A DNA stretch of 23,386 bases from a virus. The position numbers were made by a program, and so were the translations under genes. Location: IMG/VR virus record IMGVR_UViG_3300003323_000173, positions 1-23,386 of that record, one strand, 5' to 3'. This document shows positions 14,947 to 22,146 of the stretch, one piece after another (within the stretch, counting starts at the first letter, position 1; each line of letters opens with the position of its first letter). The notes under the pieces are model-generated. The model worked only from the letters and a program-made list of their open reading frames with translations, made no database searches and had not been told where the DNA came from.

Positions 14947-15371
14947 TTCTTTTTATAAACGCCCACTTCGATAATAGAAGGTATAAAGACGAGTATATTT
15001 TTAGGAAGTTGTTTCTTTATACCTGTCCTCAAGTCCTTATATTTTCCAGAAATAGGATGGACATCTATATATCCGTTAATTCGACAATGATGGGCACCGA
15101 ACCACCTTACCCTGTACCCTAATTCCTCCAATTCGAACAAGTCATTTAAAATGATCTCTGGAACTTTCTTTTCCTTCGCATTTTTGTCTTTCACATTAGA
15201 ACTGATGGTGGGTATAAAATATTTGACAATCTTATCCAATTCAACAACTTGGCCTGTACTAATCTCTTTGGCTAGTCCAGCACCATTCGGTGTAAAATTA
15301 TCCAATACATATTGCGCGAGTTTCGAAAAACCTTCCTGATATATGAATCTTAAATGATCTTTTGATTCCAT
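14928..15371 (-). CDS. Hypothetical protein (147 aa)
   Basis: No family recognised. The N-terminal half is helical (MESKDHLRFIYQEGFSKLAQ). The middle (DLFELEELGYRVRWFGAHHC) and the end (NILVFIPSIIEVGVYKKKNC) look beta-rich. It carries no signal peptide or clear catalytic motif. It starts 2 bases after the stop of the gene at 15374. Its last codons, AAC TGT AAA AAG AAG TGA, are nearly identical to the end of the gene at 15595 and serve as the leader of the next gene. Confidence 0.65.
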   Translation of the reverse strand: MESKDHLRFIYQEGFSKLAQYVLDNFTPNGAGLAKEISTGQVVELDKIVKYFIPTISSNVKDKNAKEKKVPEIILNDLFELEELGYRVRWFGAHHCRINGYIDVHPISGKYKDLRTGIKKQLPKNILVFIPSIIEVGVYKKKNCKKK

Positions 15372-15373
15372 AG

Positions 15374-15598
15374 CTATTCAATTAATCCGATTACTTCAAC
15401 ATGAATCTTTTCATCCATTGTACTTGAATGCACGATACCGCAAACCATTACCTCGTATGGCGGATAGTGACTACAATATCCTATTGATGGCTTGAGCATC
15501 CCGTCAAGTTTTTCTATAAAGAAACGGCTGCCGGGTTCTCGATACTCTTTCTGCTTCTTTACTGAAGATTTATTTTTGTTTGCAACTTTCACGCTCAT
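15374..15598 (-). CDS. Hypothetical protein (74 aa)
   Basis: No family recognised. The first 20 residues are very basic (MSVKVANKNKSSVKKQKEYR). The rest contains short strands and a Cys/His/Pro-rich turn (YCSHYPPYEVMVCGIVHSST) that might bind a metal but does not form a clear finger. It could be a nucleic-acid-binding protein by charge. The ATG at 15598 overlaps the stop of the preceding gene (ATGA). Confidence 0.6.
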   Translation of the reverse strand: MSVKVANKNKSSVKKQKEYREPGSRFFIEKLDGMLKPSIGYCSHYPPYEVMVCGIVHSSTMDEKIHVEVIGLIE

Positions 15599-15613
15599 TT
15601 CTTTTTACAGTTT
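15595..15613 (-). repeat. Repeated gene-end sequence (NCKKK-stop), copy 2
   Basis: Second copy of the gene end AAACTGTAAAAAGAAATGA. Here the single change G to A creates the ATG of the next gene inside the stop (ATGA), whereas in copy 1 the ATG follows one base after the stop. Confidence 0.6.
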
Positions 15614-16053
15614 AGTATCGTAATTACCTTATCCCGACTTCCAGTAAAGTGATGTATTTCTACTTTCTTAATAGGATGCATGCTCGTACAGATCAACGAA
15701 ACGAAATCAAAATGTTTAAACGTTAATCCATTTGGCTTCATTTTGTGTTCTCCTGCATCGTAAGACACTATTTCGAAGTCGTTGTAGTCTATGTCAGGCG
15801 AAAGACATTTCGTATCTCTATCAGCAAGTTTTTGATATTCCAGTCGATTCATATCCCAGCCTTCCTGTGATCTTGATGGGGTGAATGTAGGTTTGAGCAT
15901 TGGTTGCCTCTTTTCAGTCAATACATACGTCGATGATACGCCTGTATTTGTGTTGCAAATAAAGCATACACCGCGCATATCAGTGGTATGTAACGCACAA
16001 GGATCGGTAACCCCTATCTCCCTATTGCCTGCTTTGAAGTTTGTGTATTCCAT
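15595..16053 (-). CDS. Hypothetical protein (152 aa)
   Basis: No family recognised. The protein has scattered Cys and His (DPCALHTTDMRGVCFICNTN near the start, ICTSMHPIKKVEIHHF near the end) but no standard zinc pattern beyond CFIC. The middle is charged. It lies 5 bases after the zinc-ribbon gene and overlaps the next gene by ATGA, so it belongs to the same transcript. A metal-stabilised protein is possible. Confidence 0.65.
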   Translation of the reverse strand: MEYTNFKAGNREIGVTDPCALHTTDMRGVCFICNTNTGVSSTYVLTEKRQPMLKPTFTPSRSQEGWDMNRLEYQKLADRDTKCLSPDIDYNDFEIVSYDAGEHKMKPNGLTFKHFDFVSLICTSMHPIKKVEIHHFTGSRDKVITILNCKKK

Positions 16054-16058
16054 AGTTG

Positions 16059-16700
16059 TTATTTTAGTTTCAAATAATTCTTTGGCTGCGAGTTAATTGT
16101 CTTTCTTATTGAGAATGTATTGAATTGGAAACACTTTCCATTCGAATTATACCCGTAATTAACCAATGCGCCGCCTTTATACGTGATCTTCTCCTTGATC
16201 CCATATTTGGTAATTAGTAGATTATGGTATGCTTTCTTGCAAGCTTTTTTATATCTCCTTGGATGCTTTCGGTCTGTCCTCCAAAACCTACTTTCATTTG
16301 GGTCTTTTGGTGCCAATCTGCCATGCTTTTTGCACCAATACTTTCCCTTGAAATCTTTTCTCCAATTTGTAGGATCATTACAAACCTTACATTTATTAAG
16401 GATGGGTAATGCCCCAGATTTGCTTAATGAGCAGTTCTTGCAATATCCATAGCCATCGGTCCTTCCTCTGCCATCAAATTCATGACCACTGCAATTAATT
16501 ATAGACTGGTATCTAATCCATGCTTTTTCTTCTGCCTGTTCGATGTTGTCGCCTTCGCCTCTGATAAAACCACAATCTTTAGGGAATGCCTCAAAGAAAG
16601 CCGTTGTGTATGGCTTGCTACCCAATACAATTCCATAATCCCCATTTTGTGTAAAACAGTCTGAAGGCCATTCTTTTTTATTGATATAATCTGTTTTCAT
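16059..16700 (-). CDS. Zinc-ribbon phage protein (213 aa)
   Basis: The frame is open to an ATG at 16799, but that part lies inside the preceding DUF551 gene. The ATG at 16700 gives MKTDYINKKEWPSDC and starts right after that gene's stop, so it is preferred. Two Cys/His clusters follow: CSGHEF, then GYCKNC, and later CKVC, then YWCKKHGR. These look like two zinc ribbons. The C-terminal part is very basic (RTDRKHPRRYKKACKKAYHN). I know similar HEF...GYC..C proteins from Bacteroides phages without a known role. Nucleic-acid binding is likely. Confidence 0.65.
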   Translation of the reverse strand: MKTDYINKKEWPSDCFTQNGDYGIVLGSKPYTTAFFEAFPKDCGFIRGEGDNIEQAEEKAWIRYQSIINCSGHEFDGRGRTDGYGYCKNCSLSKSGALPILNKCKVCNDPTNWRKDFKGKYWCKKHGRLAPKDPNESRFWRTDRKHPRRYKKACKKAYHNLLITKYGIKEKITYKGGALVNYGYNSNGKCFQFNTFSIRKTINSQPKNYLKLK

Positions 16701-16710
16701 CGCTATAATT

Positions 16711-17076
16711 TTAAGGTTTTGGTGGTTCGATAATTTCCATCCAGTAAGCAACTTTGAACCATAAACCACTAGTACTTGACCACCCATGTTTTTCGCCATA
16801 GAAACTTGCTATTGTCGTTATCCATGTTTTAGGGCTAGATTTCATTAAAACAAGAACTTTCCTGTCGCTATCTGGAATTCGCTCTTCTACAGAAATCCAC
16901 TTCGGGCGGAACTGGTCGGCGTAATATTCCATTACTGAATGGATGAATTCTTTTTCATCATCAGCGAATCTAATCTTAAAAGATTCTACCGTGCTATTTG
17001 TTGGGAGCACTGAACTTGTGTATCTGCCGTTCTGCTCCTGTATTTTATCGTCTAAAATTTCCTCTTTACTTTTCAT
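16711..17076 (-). CDS. DUF551-domain protein (121 aa)
   Basis: The C-terminal half matches DUF551: WISVEERIPDSDRKVLVLM, then the tail VAYWMEIIEPPKP. This domain is frequent in phages of both Gram-negative and Gram-positive hosts and has no known function. The N-terminal half (MKSKEEILDDKIQEQN, then FIHSVMEYYADQF) is the helical head often found in front of it, and is related in layout to the gene at 9221. The gene starts 7 bases after the stop of the small membrane gene. Confidence 0.75.
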   Translation of the reverse strand: MKSKEEILDDKIQEQNGRYTSSVLPTNSTVESFKIRFADDEKEFIHSVMEYYADQFRPKWISVEERIPDSDRKVLVLMKSSPKTWITTIASFYGEKHGWSSTSGLWFKVAYWMEIIEPPKP

Positions 17077-17083
17077 TGTTCTG

Positions 17084-17305
17084 TTATTTTATATACTTAC
17101 AGGTAAAAAGTATCAATGAAATCGCGATAAGCATAAAAGCCGAAATAAATAGCCATTTTGTAATCTTTTCCATAATATTTTTATCAGACTTCCCTAACTG
17201 CTTTTCGTAGAATTCAATGTTTTTAATCATGACACTAAACACTTCGATGCACCACATCAAAATAAATATTGATATACTGAGCAGGATTGCTATAACATTA
17301 TTCAT
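17084..17305 (-). CDS. Small two-span membrane protein (73 aa)
   Basis: Two hydrophobic segments, VIAILLSISIFILMWCIEVF and WLFISAFMLIAISLILFTC, flank a charged loop of about 25 residues (KNIEFYEKQLGKSDKNIMEK). The design suggests a hairpin in the inner membrane with the loop and both ends on opposite sides. Such small phage membrane proteins can affect lysis timing or superinfection, but this one has no holin-like neighbours, so no role is assigned. The ATG overlaps the upstream stop by ATGA. Confidence 0.65.
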   Translation of the reverse strand: MNNVIAILLSISIFILMWCIEVFSVMIKNIEFYEKQLGKSDKNIMEKITKWLFISAFMLIAISLILFTCKYIK

Positions 17306-18024
17306 TCCCCTTCATTTTTGTTAAACAAATACTTGCTGATCCATTCGTGAAAAGCATCGTGCAGGCCACACGAGCCAATTGCATCATCTTCAAATTCAAT
17401 ATGCGTATAGAAGTCGTCAACAATGGCTGTCAGTCGTTCATATTCATCCAGCTTCTCATCAGCGAATACAATCTTCATATCAAGCTTTGAAGGTTCGGGG
17501 ATGTTGCGGATATTATTCCATATAATAAACGAATAATCGCTACACTGTGTCACAAACTTTCCTCTCGAATCAGTTCCAATGTAGCGACCTATACCATAGC
17601 ATTCATTATCCATAGCTACCCATGTTTTACCATCATCACTTACTTCCCATGGTTTCGACGGATCAAACTCCAGATCGTCTTTTGAAGTGATGTAGTCGTA
17701 TTGGTCTTGGGTGAACATAATTGTTGAAGATGTGAATTTTCTTTCACCTATTTTCTCCCAGCCTATAATACCCCAATCTTCAGGAAGCGCCTTCGTTACT
17801 ATGGCGGTGAATACTTCGATGGGGATGTAATTAACAGGTATTGCTTCACCTGCTAAAGGGGTCCATTGCTTAAAATGCCCAAACCATATTCCAATATTAT
17901 ATTCCTCAACTATCTTCCCAGAAATTTCGTACCCATTCTTAGAAAGAATATTTAAAAGGTTGTTTCCCGTTGATGGGCCACATTTAACCCCGTCATACAG
18001 CTTAAAATCATACAGCTTTTTCAT
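17302..18024 (-). CDS. Hypothetical protein (240 aa)
   Basis: No family recognised. The protein is acidic and rich in aromatics. A middle segment (PWEVSDDGKTWVAMDNECYG) followed by a WNNIR element near 170 resembles short modules seen in Bacteroides phage proteins. The C-terminal part (EYERLTAIVDDFYTHIEFED, then HDAFHEWISKYLF) is helical and acidic. There is no membrane segment or catalytic signature. It overlaps both neighbours by ATGA. It could be two modules joined, a small domain plus the acidic tail. Confidence 0.65.
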   Translation of the reverse strand: MKKLYDFKLYDGVKCGPSTGNNLLNILSKNGYEISGKIVEEYNIGIWFGHFKQWTPLAGEAIPVNYIPIEVFTAIVTKALPEDWGIIGWEKIGERKFTSSTIMFTQDQYDYITSKDDLEFDPSKPWEVSDDGKTWVAMDNECYGIGRYIGTDSRGKFVTQCSDYSFIIWNNIRNIPEPSKLDMKIVFADEKLDEYERLTAIVDDFYTHIEFEDDAIGSCGLHDAFHEWISKYLFNKNEGE

Positions 18025-18242
18025 TTCGCGTTCAGTTTAATTACTTCATCAATTGCATCACGAAGATGCGTCAATTCTTCTGTTGAAAGATTCATATAAC
18101 CGTCAGAATCTCCATCATCAAACTGAATTTGATATTTACCTTCTGACCAAAATTCGTCTGGCGTTTTATACACTTTAATTAAAAAATTCTGATCATTCGA
18201 TCGTCCAGCGATCTCAAAATAATGTTCTTTTTCTACTTTCAT
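18021..18242 (-). CDS. Small acidic protein (73 aa)
   Basis: No family recognised. A beta-rich front (FEIAGRSNDQNFLIKVY, then YQIQFDDGDSDGYMNLS) precedes a C-terminal helix (TEELTHLRDAIDEVIKLNAK). The acidic surface and small size resemble phage proteins that bind host factors, but that is only an impression. Start and stop are both coupled to the neighbours by ATGA overlaps. Confidence 0.6.
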   Translation of the reverse strand: MKVEKEHYFEIAGRSNDQNFLIKVYKTPDEFWSEGKYQIQFDDGDSDGYMNLSTEELTHLRDAIDEVIKLNAK

Positions 18243-18466
18243 TTGAACTCCATTTTAGTTAGTTTATCAATCTGTGCATCTCGCATCTTTTCTGCTTGAG
18301 CAATCGCTTCTTCTTTAGTGTGATGCCAATGTGGTTTATGGAAGCATTGAATACTTTGTTGAACAGACACCATCGATTCAACATGGCTCGACTCAACTTC
18401 TTGTTCATAAACACCCTTAGTCAAGGCATATTGACTAATCCACACTTTAAACACTTGTCTGTCCAT
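18239..18466 (-). CDS. YALTKG-type conserved phage protein (75 aa)
   Basis: The frame extends to a TTG at 18490, but the ATG at 18466 gives MDRQVFKVWISQYALTKGVY, which matches the usual start of a small family I know from Bacteroides phages and prophages. The middle (CFHKPHWHHTKEEAIAQAEK) and the helical Lys-rich end also fit that family. The His-rich CFHKPHWHH stretch could bind a metal. The gene overlaps the end of its upstream neighbour by 20 bases. The function of the family is unknown. Confidence 0.7.
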   Translation of the reverse strand: MDRQVFKVWISQYALTKGVYEQEVESSHVESMVSVQQSIQCFHKPHWHHTKEEAIAQAEKMRDAQIDKLTKMEFK

Positions 18467-18872
18467 CTCGTTTCTCTTTAGCAATTTCAATTAGTTTTTC
18501 AAGGCAGGCTTGACGGGCTTCGTGGAATGTTTCAAAGTCAACCCTATCACAAACGATCTCACCGTTTCTAAAAACCCAAAATGAATAAGTTTCATCTGGA
18601 ATATACACAGTTCCGGTTATTCTTTCACATGTGTATGGCTGAACCCACGCATCAATATTAAACTCTTCCCTGAAGAAGTCGAAGGCTTGTGAAAATAGAA
18701 CCGATCCGATAACATCTCTTGATTCATAAAGAATACTATTGTTAAGCTGCCATATATCAAAGTCCCCAAACCAAATCTTGTTGTAGTAAGCCAAACACTC
18801 TTCTTTAAATCCTAAATTGAGTATCTTTTCGGATTGATCCTTAGGACAAAACTGTTTCTCTAATTCTTTCAT
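18447..18872 (-). CDS. Conserved Bacteroidetes-phage protein (141 aa)
   Basis: The C-terminal half contains YSFWVFRNGEIVCDRVDFET followed by FHEARQACLEKLIEIAKE. That ending is common to a group of hypothetical proteins in Bacteroides phages, in which a helix in the centre (SQAFDFFREEFN) is also conserved. The protein is soluble and acidic. No enzymatic motif is seen. It precedes the YALTKG-type gene, an order that I think recurs in related phages. Confidence 0.65.
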   Translation of the reverse strand: MKELEKQFCPKDQSEKILNLGFKEECLAYYNKIWFGDFDIWQLNNSILYESRDVIGSVLFSQAFDFFREEFNIDAWVQPYTCERITGTVYIPDETYSFWVFRNGEIVCDRVDFETFHEARQACLEKLIEIAKEKRDGQTSV

Positions 18873-18911
18873 GCTATTTTACTTTTAATCGACTTCTTAA
18901 AATAAGACCTG

Positions 18912-19208
18912 TTATTGTTTTACTTTTGACTTCAATATAATAAATGGCCCTGTGCGAGATTCTCGATCAAACCACTTGAAGCTGTTTCCTGATTCATCGA
19001 TCGGGTTTTCTAAATACAGATCGTTTGCTTGGAGGAATGCATTTAAACCAGGGCACTGTTCCTCACTAAGCTGATGTTTTCTCGAATGAAAACCTATAAG
19101 ATCAAAATCATTTTTCATATTAAATCCTATAGATTTACAGAAGTCTATAATTTCAAAAAATTCAGGCAACTCATTCACAAGAACGAGGTTTTCTATTTCG
19201 TAGATCAT
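18912..19208 (-). CDS. Hypothetical protein (98 aa)
   Basis: No family recognised. It starts MIYEIENLVLVNELPEFFEI with a helical front. The second half has a PGLNAFLQANDLYLENP stretch and a basic end (GPFIILKSKVKQ). There are no Cys clusters or membrane segments. It starts 11 bases after the stop of the YqaJ-type nuclease gene and ends 39 bases before the next one, a slightly looser spacing than usual here. Confidence 0.6.
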   Translation of the reverse strand: MIYEIENLVLVNELPEFFEIIDFCKSIGFNMKNDFDLIGFHSRKHQLSEEQCPGLNAFLQANDLYLENPIDESGNSFKWFDRESRTGPFIILKSKVKQ

Positions 19209-19219
19209 AACTAATGATT

Positions 19220-19873
19220 TTAAAAAGTAATTTTCTGGACTTCCTTCTCCACATCCTTCTGCATCTGACCGATTCTTTCTTTGATCTGATTAACTCTGTC
19301 CTTCACAATCATCATTACAGGTCTTGCTGCGGTTCCAACGTTCAATTCAGAATCCAGTGTGATCTCCTTAATGAATAATGGAATAACAGACTCAGGGCGA
19401 TAAGAAACAAAATACAGTGCCTTGAGCTTATCATTAACAGTAAATGCATGGGTACACTGGCCTACGTATTCCAACGGCACAATGTCTTCACGAATGTATT
19501 GCGTGTGTTTATCTCTACCTGGACACTTTACTTCGAGCTGAATAGTCTCACATTCAGATATAGCATCTGGCGAAATACCAAGCATGGGAAATTTATCTGA
19601 CTGAATCCATCCACATGTCTTAAACTGAATACCAAGATGCATTGCTACTTGAAAGATAGCTTCGGGTTCATATTCCAGTCCCCGAAGCATAGCCTTATTT
19701 TTGTACTCATCCTCTTCCTCCCAATTGAAGTCTTCTAATCGGCAAGCAATGAGCTTGTTTTTAAGTGTCTCGTAACCAGAGAATAGCTTTTCAGAATTGG
19801 TCCCGGATATTTTACCATACCGTATTTCATGCCATTCAACTGTGCCCTGAATAATGTCGTATCTCGCTGTCAT
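19220..19873 (-). CDS. YqaJ-type phage exonuclease (recombination)
   Basis: The 217-aa protein shows the motifs of YqaJ/lambda-exo-type nucleases: a front element EWHEIRYGKISGTNSEK; RGLEYEPEA with E67/E69; D103 in GISPDA; E114 and K116 in LEVKCPG; and Q139 in YVGQC. These residues form the metal-binding site of the restriction-endonuclease fold. The enzyme should degrade one strand from double-strand ends to leave ssDNA for annealing. Its ATG overlaps the stop of the gene at 19870, whose product is a likely partner. The 217 residues are near the normal size for the family and no residue is missing. It is the recombination gene of the early block. Confidence 0.88.
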   Translation of the reverse strand: MTARYDIIQGTVEWHEIRYGKISGTNSEKLFSGYETLKNKLIACRLEDFNWEEEDEYKNKAMLRGLEYEPEAIFQVAMHLGIQFKTCGWIQSDKFPMLGISPDAISECETIQLEVKCPGRDKHTQYIREDIVPLEYVGQCTHAFTVNDKLKALYFVSYRPESVIPLFIKEITLDSELNVGTAARPVMMIVKDRVNQIKERIGQMQKDVEKEVQKITF

Positions 19874-20406
19874 GCCTCAAGCTTTGACTTTAATTCGTCT
19901 TTGAGAGACATTAGGATGCGCTGCTTATCCTTATCCAGCGACATGAAGTTGTTCTTCAGTTCATCCAGTGCCTTAGATGATTTTAAGAGTGCTGTTTCTT
20001 TTGTTACATCGATAGGCTTAATGTCTTTTGGCTTAATCACGATGATACCACCAACAGTTTTACCAGCCATTTTAACGTTAGGATCGAAACCGAATTCAAT
20101 CTTAAATCCAGCCCAGTTGCCAATGTTACGACTTTCTACTGCTGAACATCCGAGTGTAGCCTTAACGATGTCTGAAATGATTTTACGATTCGTCGAGTTA
20201 ACTACCATTGGCTTTACATCCGGCTCCATAAATTCAAGGAAGTAGCCATTTGTTTTATTGCCTGACACATCTACACCCGTTGCATAGTAAGCTTCTTTAA
20301 TGGTATATTCGCACTTTCCTTTCTCAGCGATTACCAATTCTACATCTACACCAGCTAAATGGGTAGACTTGCGATATTTCATCGCGTCAATGTTTGTTTC
20401 TTTCAT
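19870..20406 (-). CDS. Putative recombination partner / ssDNA-binding-type protein (178 aa)
   Basis: The middle carries YFLEFMEPDVKPMVVNSTN followed by IGNWAGFKIEFGFDP and VKMAGKTVGGIIVIKP. It is the counterpart of the phage pattern with KPLVLNKTN, DDWIGK, DPNVxFGGK and GGIRV, a family usually found beside phage exonucleases or ssDNA-annealing proteins. A small beta-barrel, OB-like fold is expected. The C-terminal 45 residues are a charged helix. It is coupled to the exonuclease by ATGA overlap. The likely job is binding ssDNA or assisting recombination. A separate RecT/Erf-type annealing protein is not seen in the window. Confidence 0.7.
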   Translation of the reverse strand: MKETNIDAMKYRKSTHLAGVDVELVIAEKGKCEYTIKEAYYATGVDVSGNKTNGYFLEFMEPDVKPMVVNSTNRKIISDIVKATLGCSAVESRNIGNWAGFKIEFGFDPNVKMAGKTVGGIIVIKPKDIKPIDVTKETALLKSSKALDELKNNFMSLDKDKQRILMSLKDELKSKLEA

Positions 20407-20418
20407 TTGGTTTTTTGT

Positions 20419-20874
20419 TTAATTATTTTCCATCTCGTCATCTACCAGATAATCTGTGTGATAATCTTCATTCAGCGTCTCTGAATATTCGTGCATTTCG
20501 ACTCTGTAATTATCATTGAGATATATCTCAAGCATATCAATCACTGGCTTTTCATTGAATGAAGACAAGGTGATTTCTTTTCGATCTGCATCAGTGAATT
20601 TGATCCATCTGATCTTACCACCATCATCTTCATCGTATGATATGCCGCCTTCGAATTCCAGATATTCGTTTTCATTGTAGCCATAAAGAAACGATCCTGA
20701 TATCCGATTATGCTTATACGACATATCAATTTCAAAATCATGCTGAATAGAGACTTCTGACGCACTGAAAGTTTCATTCTGGTCTACAAGTACATCTTTT
20801 GCAATTGAATGCATTAGAGGGCTTGAAACGGCGCTTATCTTGAATTGCGTTTGAGTGATGTAGATTGTTTTCAT
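20419..20874 (-). CDS. Acidic hypothetical protein (151 aa)
   Basis: No family recognised. The protein is strongly acidic with many Asp, Glu and Tyr. Alternating short strands (SIQHDFEIDMSYKHNRISGS, then YEGGISYDEDDGGKI-like segments) suggest a beta-rich fold. The end (EDYHTDYLVDDEMENN) is disordered and acidic. Acidic early phage proteins often mimic DNA or bind host proteins; this is a possibility, not a call. It is coupled to the preceding gene by a TAATG overlap. Confidence 0.6.
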   Translation of the reverse strand: MKTIYITQTQFKISAVSSPLMHSIAKDVLVDQNETFSASEVSIQHDFEIDMSYKHNRISGSFLYGYNENEYLEFEGGISYDEDDGGKIRWIKFTDADRKEITLSSFNEKPVIDMLEIYLNDNYRVEMHEYSETLNEDYHTDYLVDDEMENN

Positions 20875-21149
20875 TATTGCAGCCTTTCAAATAGATGAAA
20901 CACTAGTCCTCCTCCGTATAATTGGAATGTTCCAATATACTTTCTTTCAATACTTTCTTCAGGGAATGGGTTTCCTGTACCTATTATTTCAAAGTATCGA
21001 TTCTCTGGTTGCGATTCTGTTTCTACAATAGCCCAGATGCACGGTGTTTCGTATTGCATTTGTATGGTAAGTATTTCCGCGTCTATTGGAATAGCAATGG
21101 TAAATGTGTCAGTAATTATTTCGATTGGGTATTTATAAATTGTTTTCAT
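20874..21149 (-). CDS. Hypothetical beta-rich protein (91 aa)
   Basis: No family recognised. It begins MKTIYKYPIEIITDTFTIAI. The series of short hydrophobic strands (IEIITDTFTIAIPI, EILTIQMQYE, CIWAIVETESQ, YIGTFQLYGGGLVFHLF) indicates a small beta sheet protein. I recall short Bacteroides phage proteins of the same type (MKTIYKY start, HVQMQ-like strand, GTxQ...VFHLF end) without function. It ends at the start of the 151-aa gene (TAATG). Confidence 0.65.
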   Translation of the reverse strand: MKTIYKYPIEIITDTFTIAIPIDAEILTIQMQYETPCIWAIVETESQPENRYFEIIGTGNPFPEESIERKYIGTFQLYGGGLVFHLFERLQ

Positions 21150-21154
21150 TTTGA

Positions 21155-21511
21155 TTAAATCAGTTTCTCTTTATAATCATACTCTTCCATCACATCCTCA
21201 TACGTACTGATGCTCTTCCTGCCAAACCGAACACCAGACTCTTTCATTTCAGTAAGCGTTGGACATTCAGATAATCTAACTGGTATATAACTCGTCTCAA
21301 GGTCTAATGCTTGTCTGATAGATTGACACATGTGACGCGGTAATACATGGTCAATCTGCGGATCTTTTTTTCGTTTAAAATCAGGCTCTATTTCCACGTA
21401 CTTATCTGCTAATAGCCTGTAATCTCTTTTGATGCTGCTTTCTTTCGCATCACGCATAAAGTCGTCTAATAGATTCGCTTTCAATTCTGTTTTCTTTGCT
21501 CTTTTAATCAT
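21155..21511 (-). CDS. Hypothetical protein (118 aa)
   Basis: The protein starts with a basic helix (MIKRAKKTELKANLLDDFMR) and contains PQIDHVLPRHMCQSIRQALD in the middle. The DHVLPR element resembles the first half of an HNH site, but no matching downstream Asn/His is seen, so I do not call it a nuclease. The end (VRFGRKSISTYEDVMEEYDY) is mixed in charge. It overlaps the upstream gene by ATGA and lies 5 bases before the next. Its function remains open. Confidence 0.6.
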   Translation of the reverse strand: MIKRAKKTELKANLLDDFMRDAKESSIKRDYRLLADKYVEIEPDFKRKKDPQIDHVLPRHMCQSIRQALDLETSYIPVRLSECPTLTEMKESGVRFGRKSISTYEDVMEEYDYKEKLI

Positions 21512-21756
21512 GTGTTCTCATCTGTTAAAATGTTTTTGATTTTATCAGGAAAGCGGTCGGAGATGTAAGTGAGTCCACCACGCATTAGCCAACTTTTGTA
21601 ATGTGCATTAACCCAGCTTGCGTGATCTGTATCCAGCTTATTACACTCGTCGAAAGCTTTTATGCAAATGCTGTATGCAATATCTGGCTCAAGAGTTACT
21701 AGAGATTTATCTGCTGCATATACAAGGTGGCAGAAGTCGAAAAATGTTCTGTTCAT
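21508..21756 (-). CDS. Small helical protein (82 aa)
   Basis: No family recognised. It is rich in helical segments (FDFCHLVYAADKSLVTLEPD, then YSICIKAFDECNKLDTDHAS). It has several Cys, which do not form a finger pattern, and a Trp-containing centre (WVNAHYKSWLMRGG). The start is coupled to the tiny membrane gene by ATGA, and its own stop overlaps the next start. Confidence 0.6.
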   Translation of the reverse strand: MNRTFFDFCHLVYAADKSLVTLEPDIAYSICIKAFDECNKLDTDHASWVNAHYKSWLMRGGLTYISDRFPDKIKNILTDENT

Positions 21757-21923
21757 GACATTTCAATTAGTTCAAGGCTAACCCATGCGCCTGATGCAAA
21801 TACTCCAATGATAATCGGAACCATTGCGAGTTGGGTAAGCAAATTTACTTTAAAGCAAAAGATGATTGTGAACATCAGTGCAGTAAATGTGATGAACGAT
21901 GCGATTGCGGTTAAGAGTTCCAT
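21753..21923 (-). CDS. Small two-span membrane protein (56 aa)
   Basis: The frame encodes MELLTAIASFITFTALMFTI, a short polar turn, and a second hydrophobic segment (LAMVPIIIGVFASGAWVSL), ending in an acidic tail. Two membrane spans with a short loop are clear. It begins inside the end of the 36-aa frame and its TGA overlaps the next ATG, so it fits the coupled chain. It is too small to assign a role. Confidence 0.6.
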   Translation of the reverse strand: MELLTAIASFITFTALMFTIIFCFKVNLLTQLAMVPIIIGVFASGAWVSLELIEMS

Positions 21924-22021
21924 GACTGTTTAGTTTTGAGTTGTTCGATAATACGTTGTCTGAGTTTGTCTTTGGTGTCAGTTACTTTGACTCCTTTGAC
22001 TGTTGCTGTTATTATTTTCAT
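21911..22021 (-). CDS. Tiny basic peptide gene candidate (36 aa)
   Basis: The frame reads MKIITATVKGVKVTDTKDKL and ends in a basic helix with QSWNS. It has a beta-like front and a Lys/Arg-rich back. It starts 2 bases after the stop of the 40-aa frame and overlaps the next start by 13 bases. In a chain where almost every junction is coupled it fills the only space between two genes, which is why it is listed; otherwise the evidence is thin. Confidence 0.45.
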   Translation of the reverse strand: MKIITATVKGVKVTDTKDKLRQRIIEQLKTKQSWNS

Positions 22022-22023
22022 GA

Positions 22024-22146
22024 TTAAAAATCTATGTTTATAGCAAAGCACAACCATCCTGCGCTTATGAATTCTTTTGATACTAGGATGCTTGGTAGTA
22101 ATAAGAACTTCCTGTCCTTAAATACATTTTCTAATGTTACTTTCAT
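22024..22146 (-). CDS. Tiny hypothetical protein candidate (40 aa)
   Basis: The frame encodes MKVTLENVFKDRKFLLLPSI and ends SAGWLCFAINIDF. It is rather hydrophobic but has no continuous membrane segment. Its ATG overlaps the stop of the DYRGLI-type gene (ATGA), and the following tiny frame starts just after its TAA. The coupling supports it. No function is recognised. Confidence 0.45.
   Translation of the reverse strand: MKVTLENVFKDRKFLLLPSILVSKEFISAGWLCFAINIDF

Noticed and set aside
16701-16799. Longer start for the zinc-ribbon protein at an ATG at 16799
   Set aside because: The extension overlaps the DUF551 coding region by 89 bases, while the ATG at 16700 lies directly after its stop.
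21155-21511. HNH nuclease call from the DHVLPR element
   Set aside because: Only the first half of the motif is present; no downstream Asn/His at the right spacing and no zinc-binding Cys pairs.
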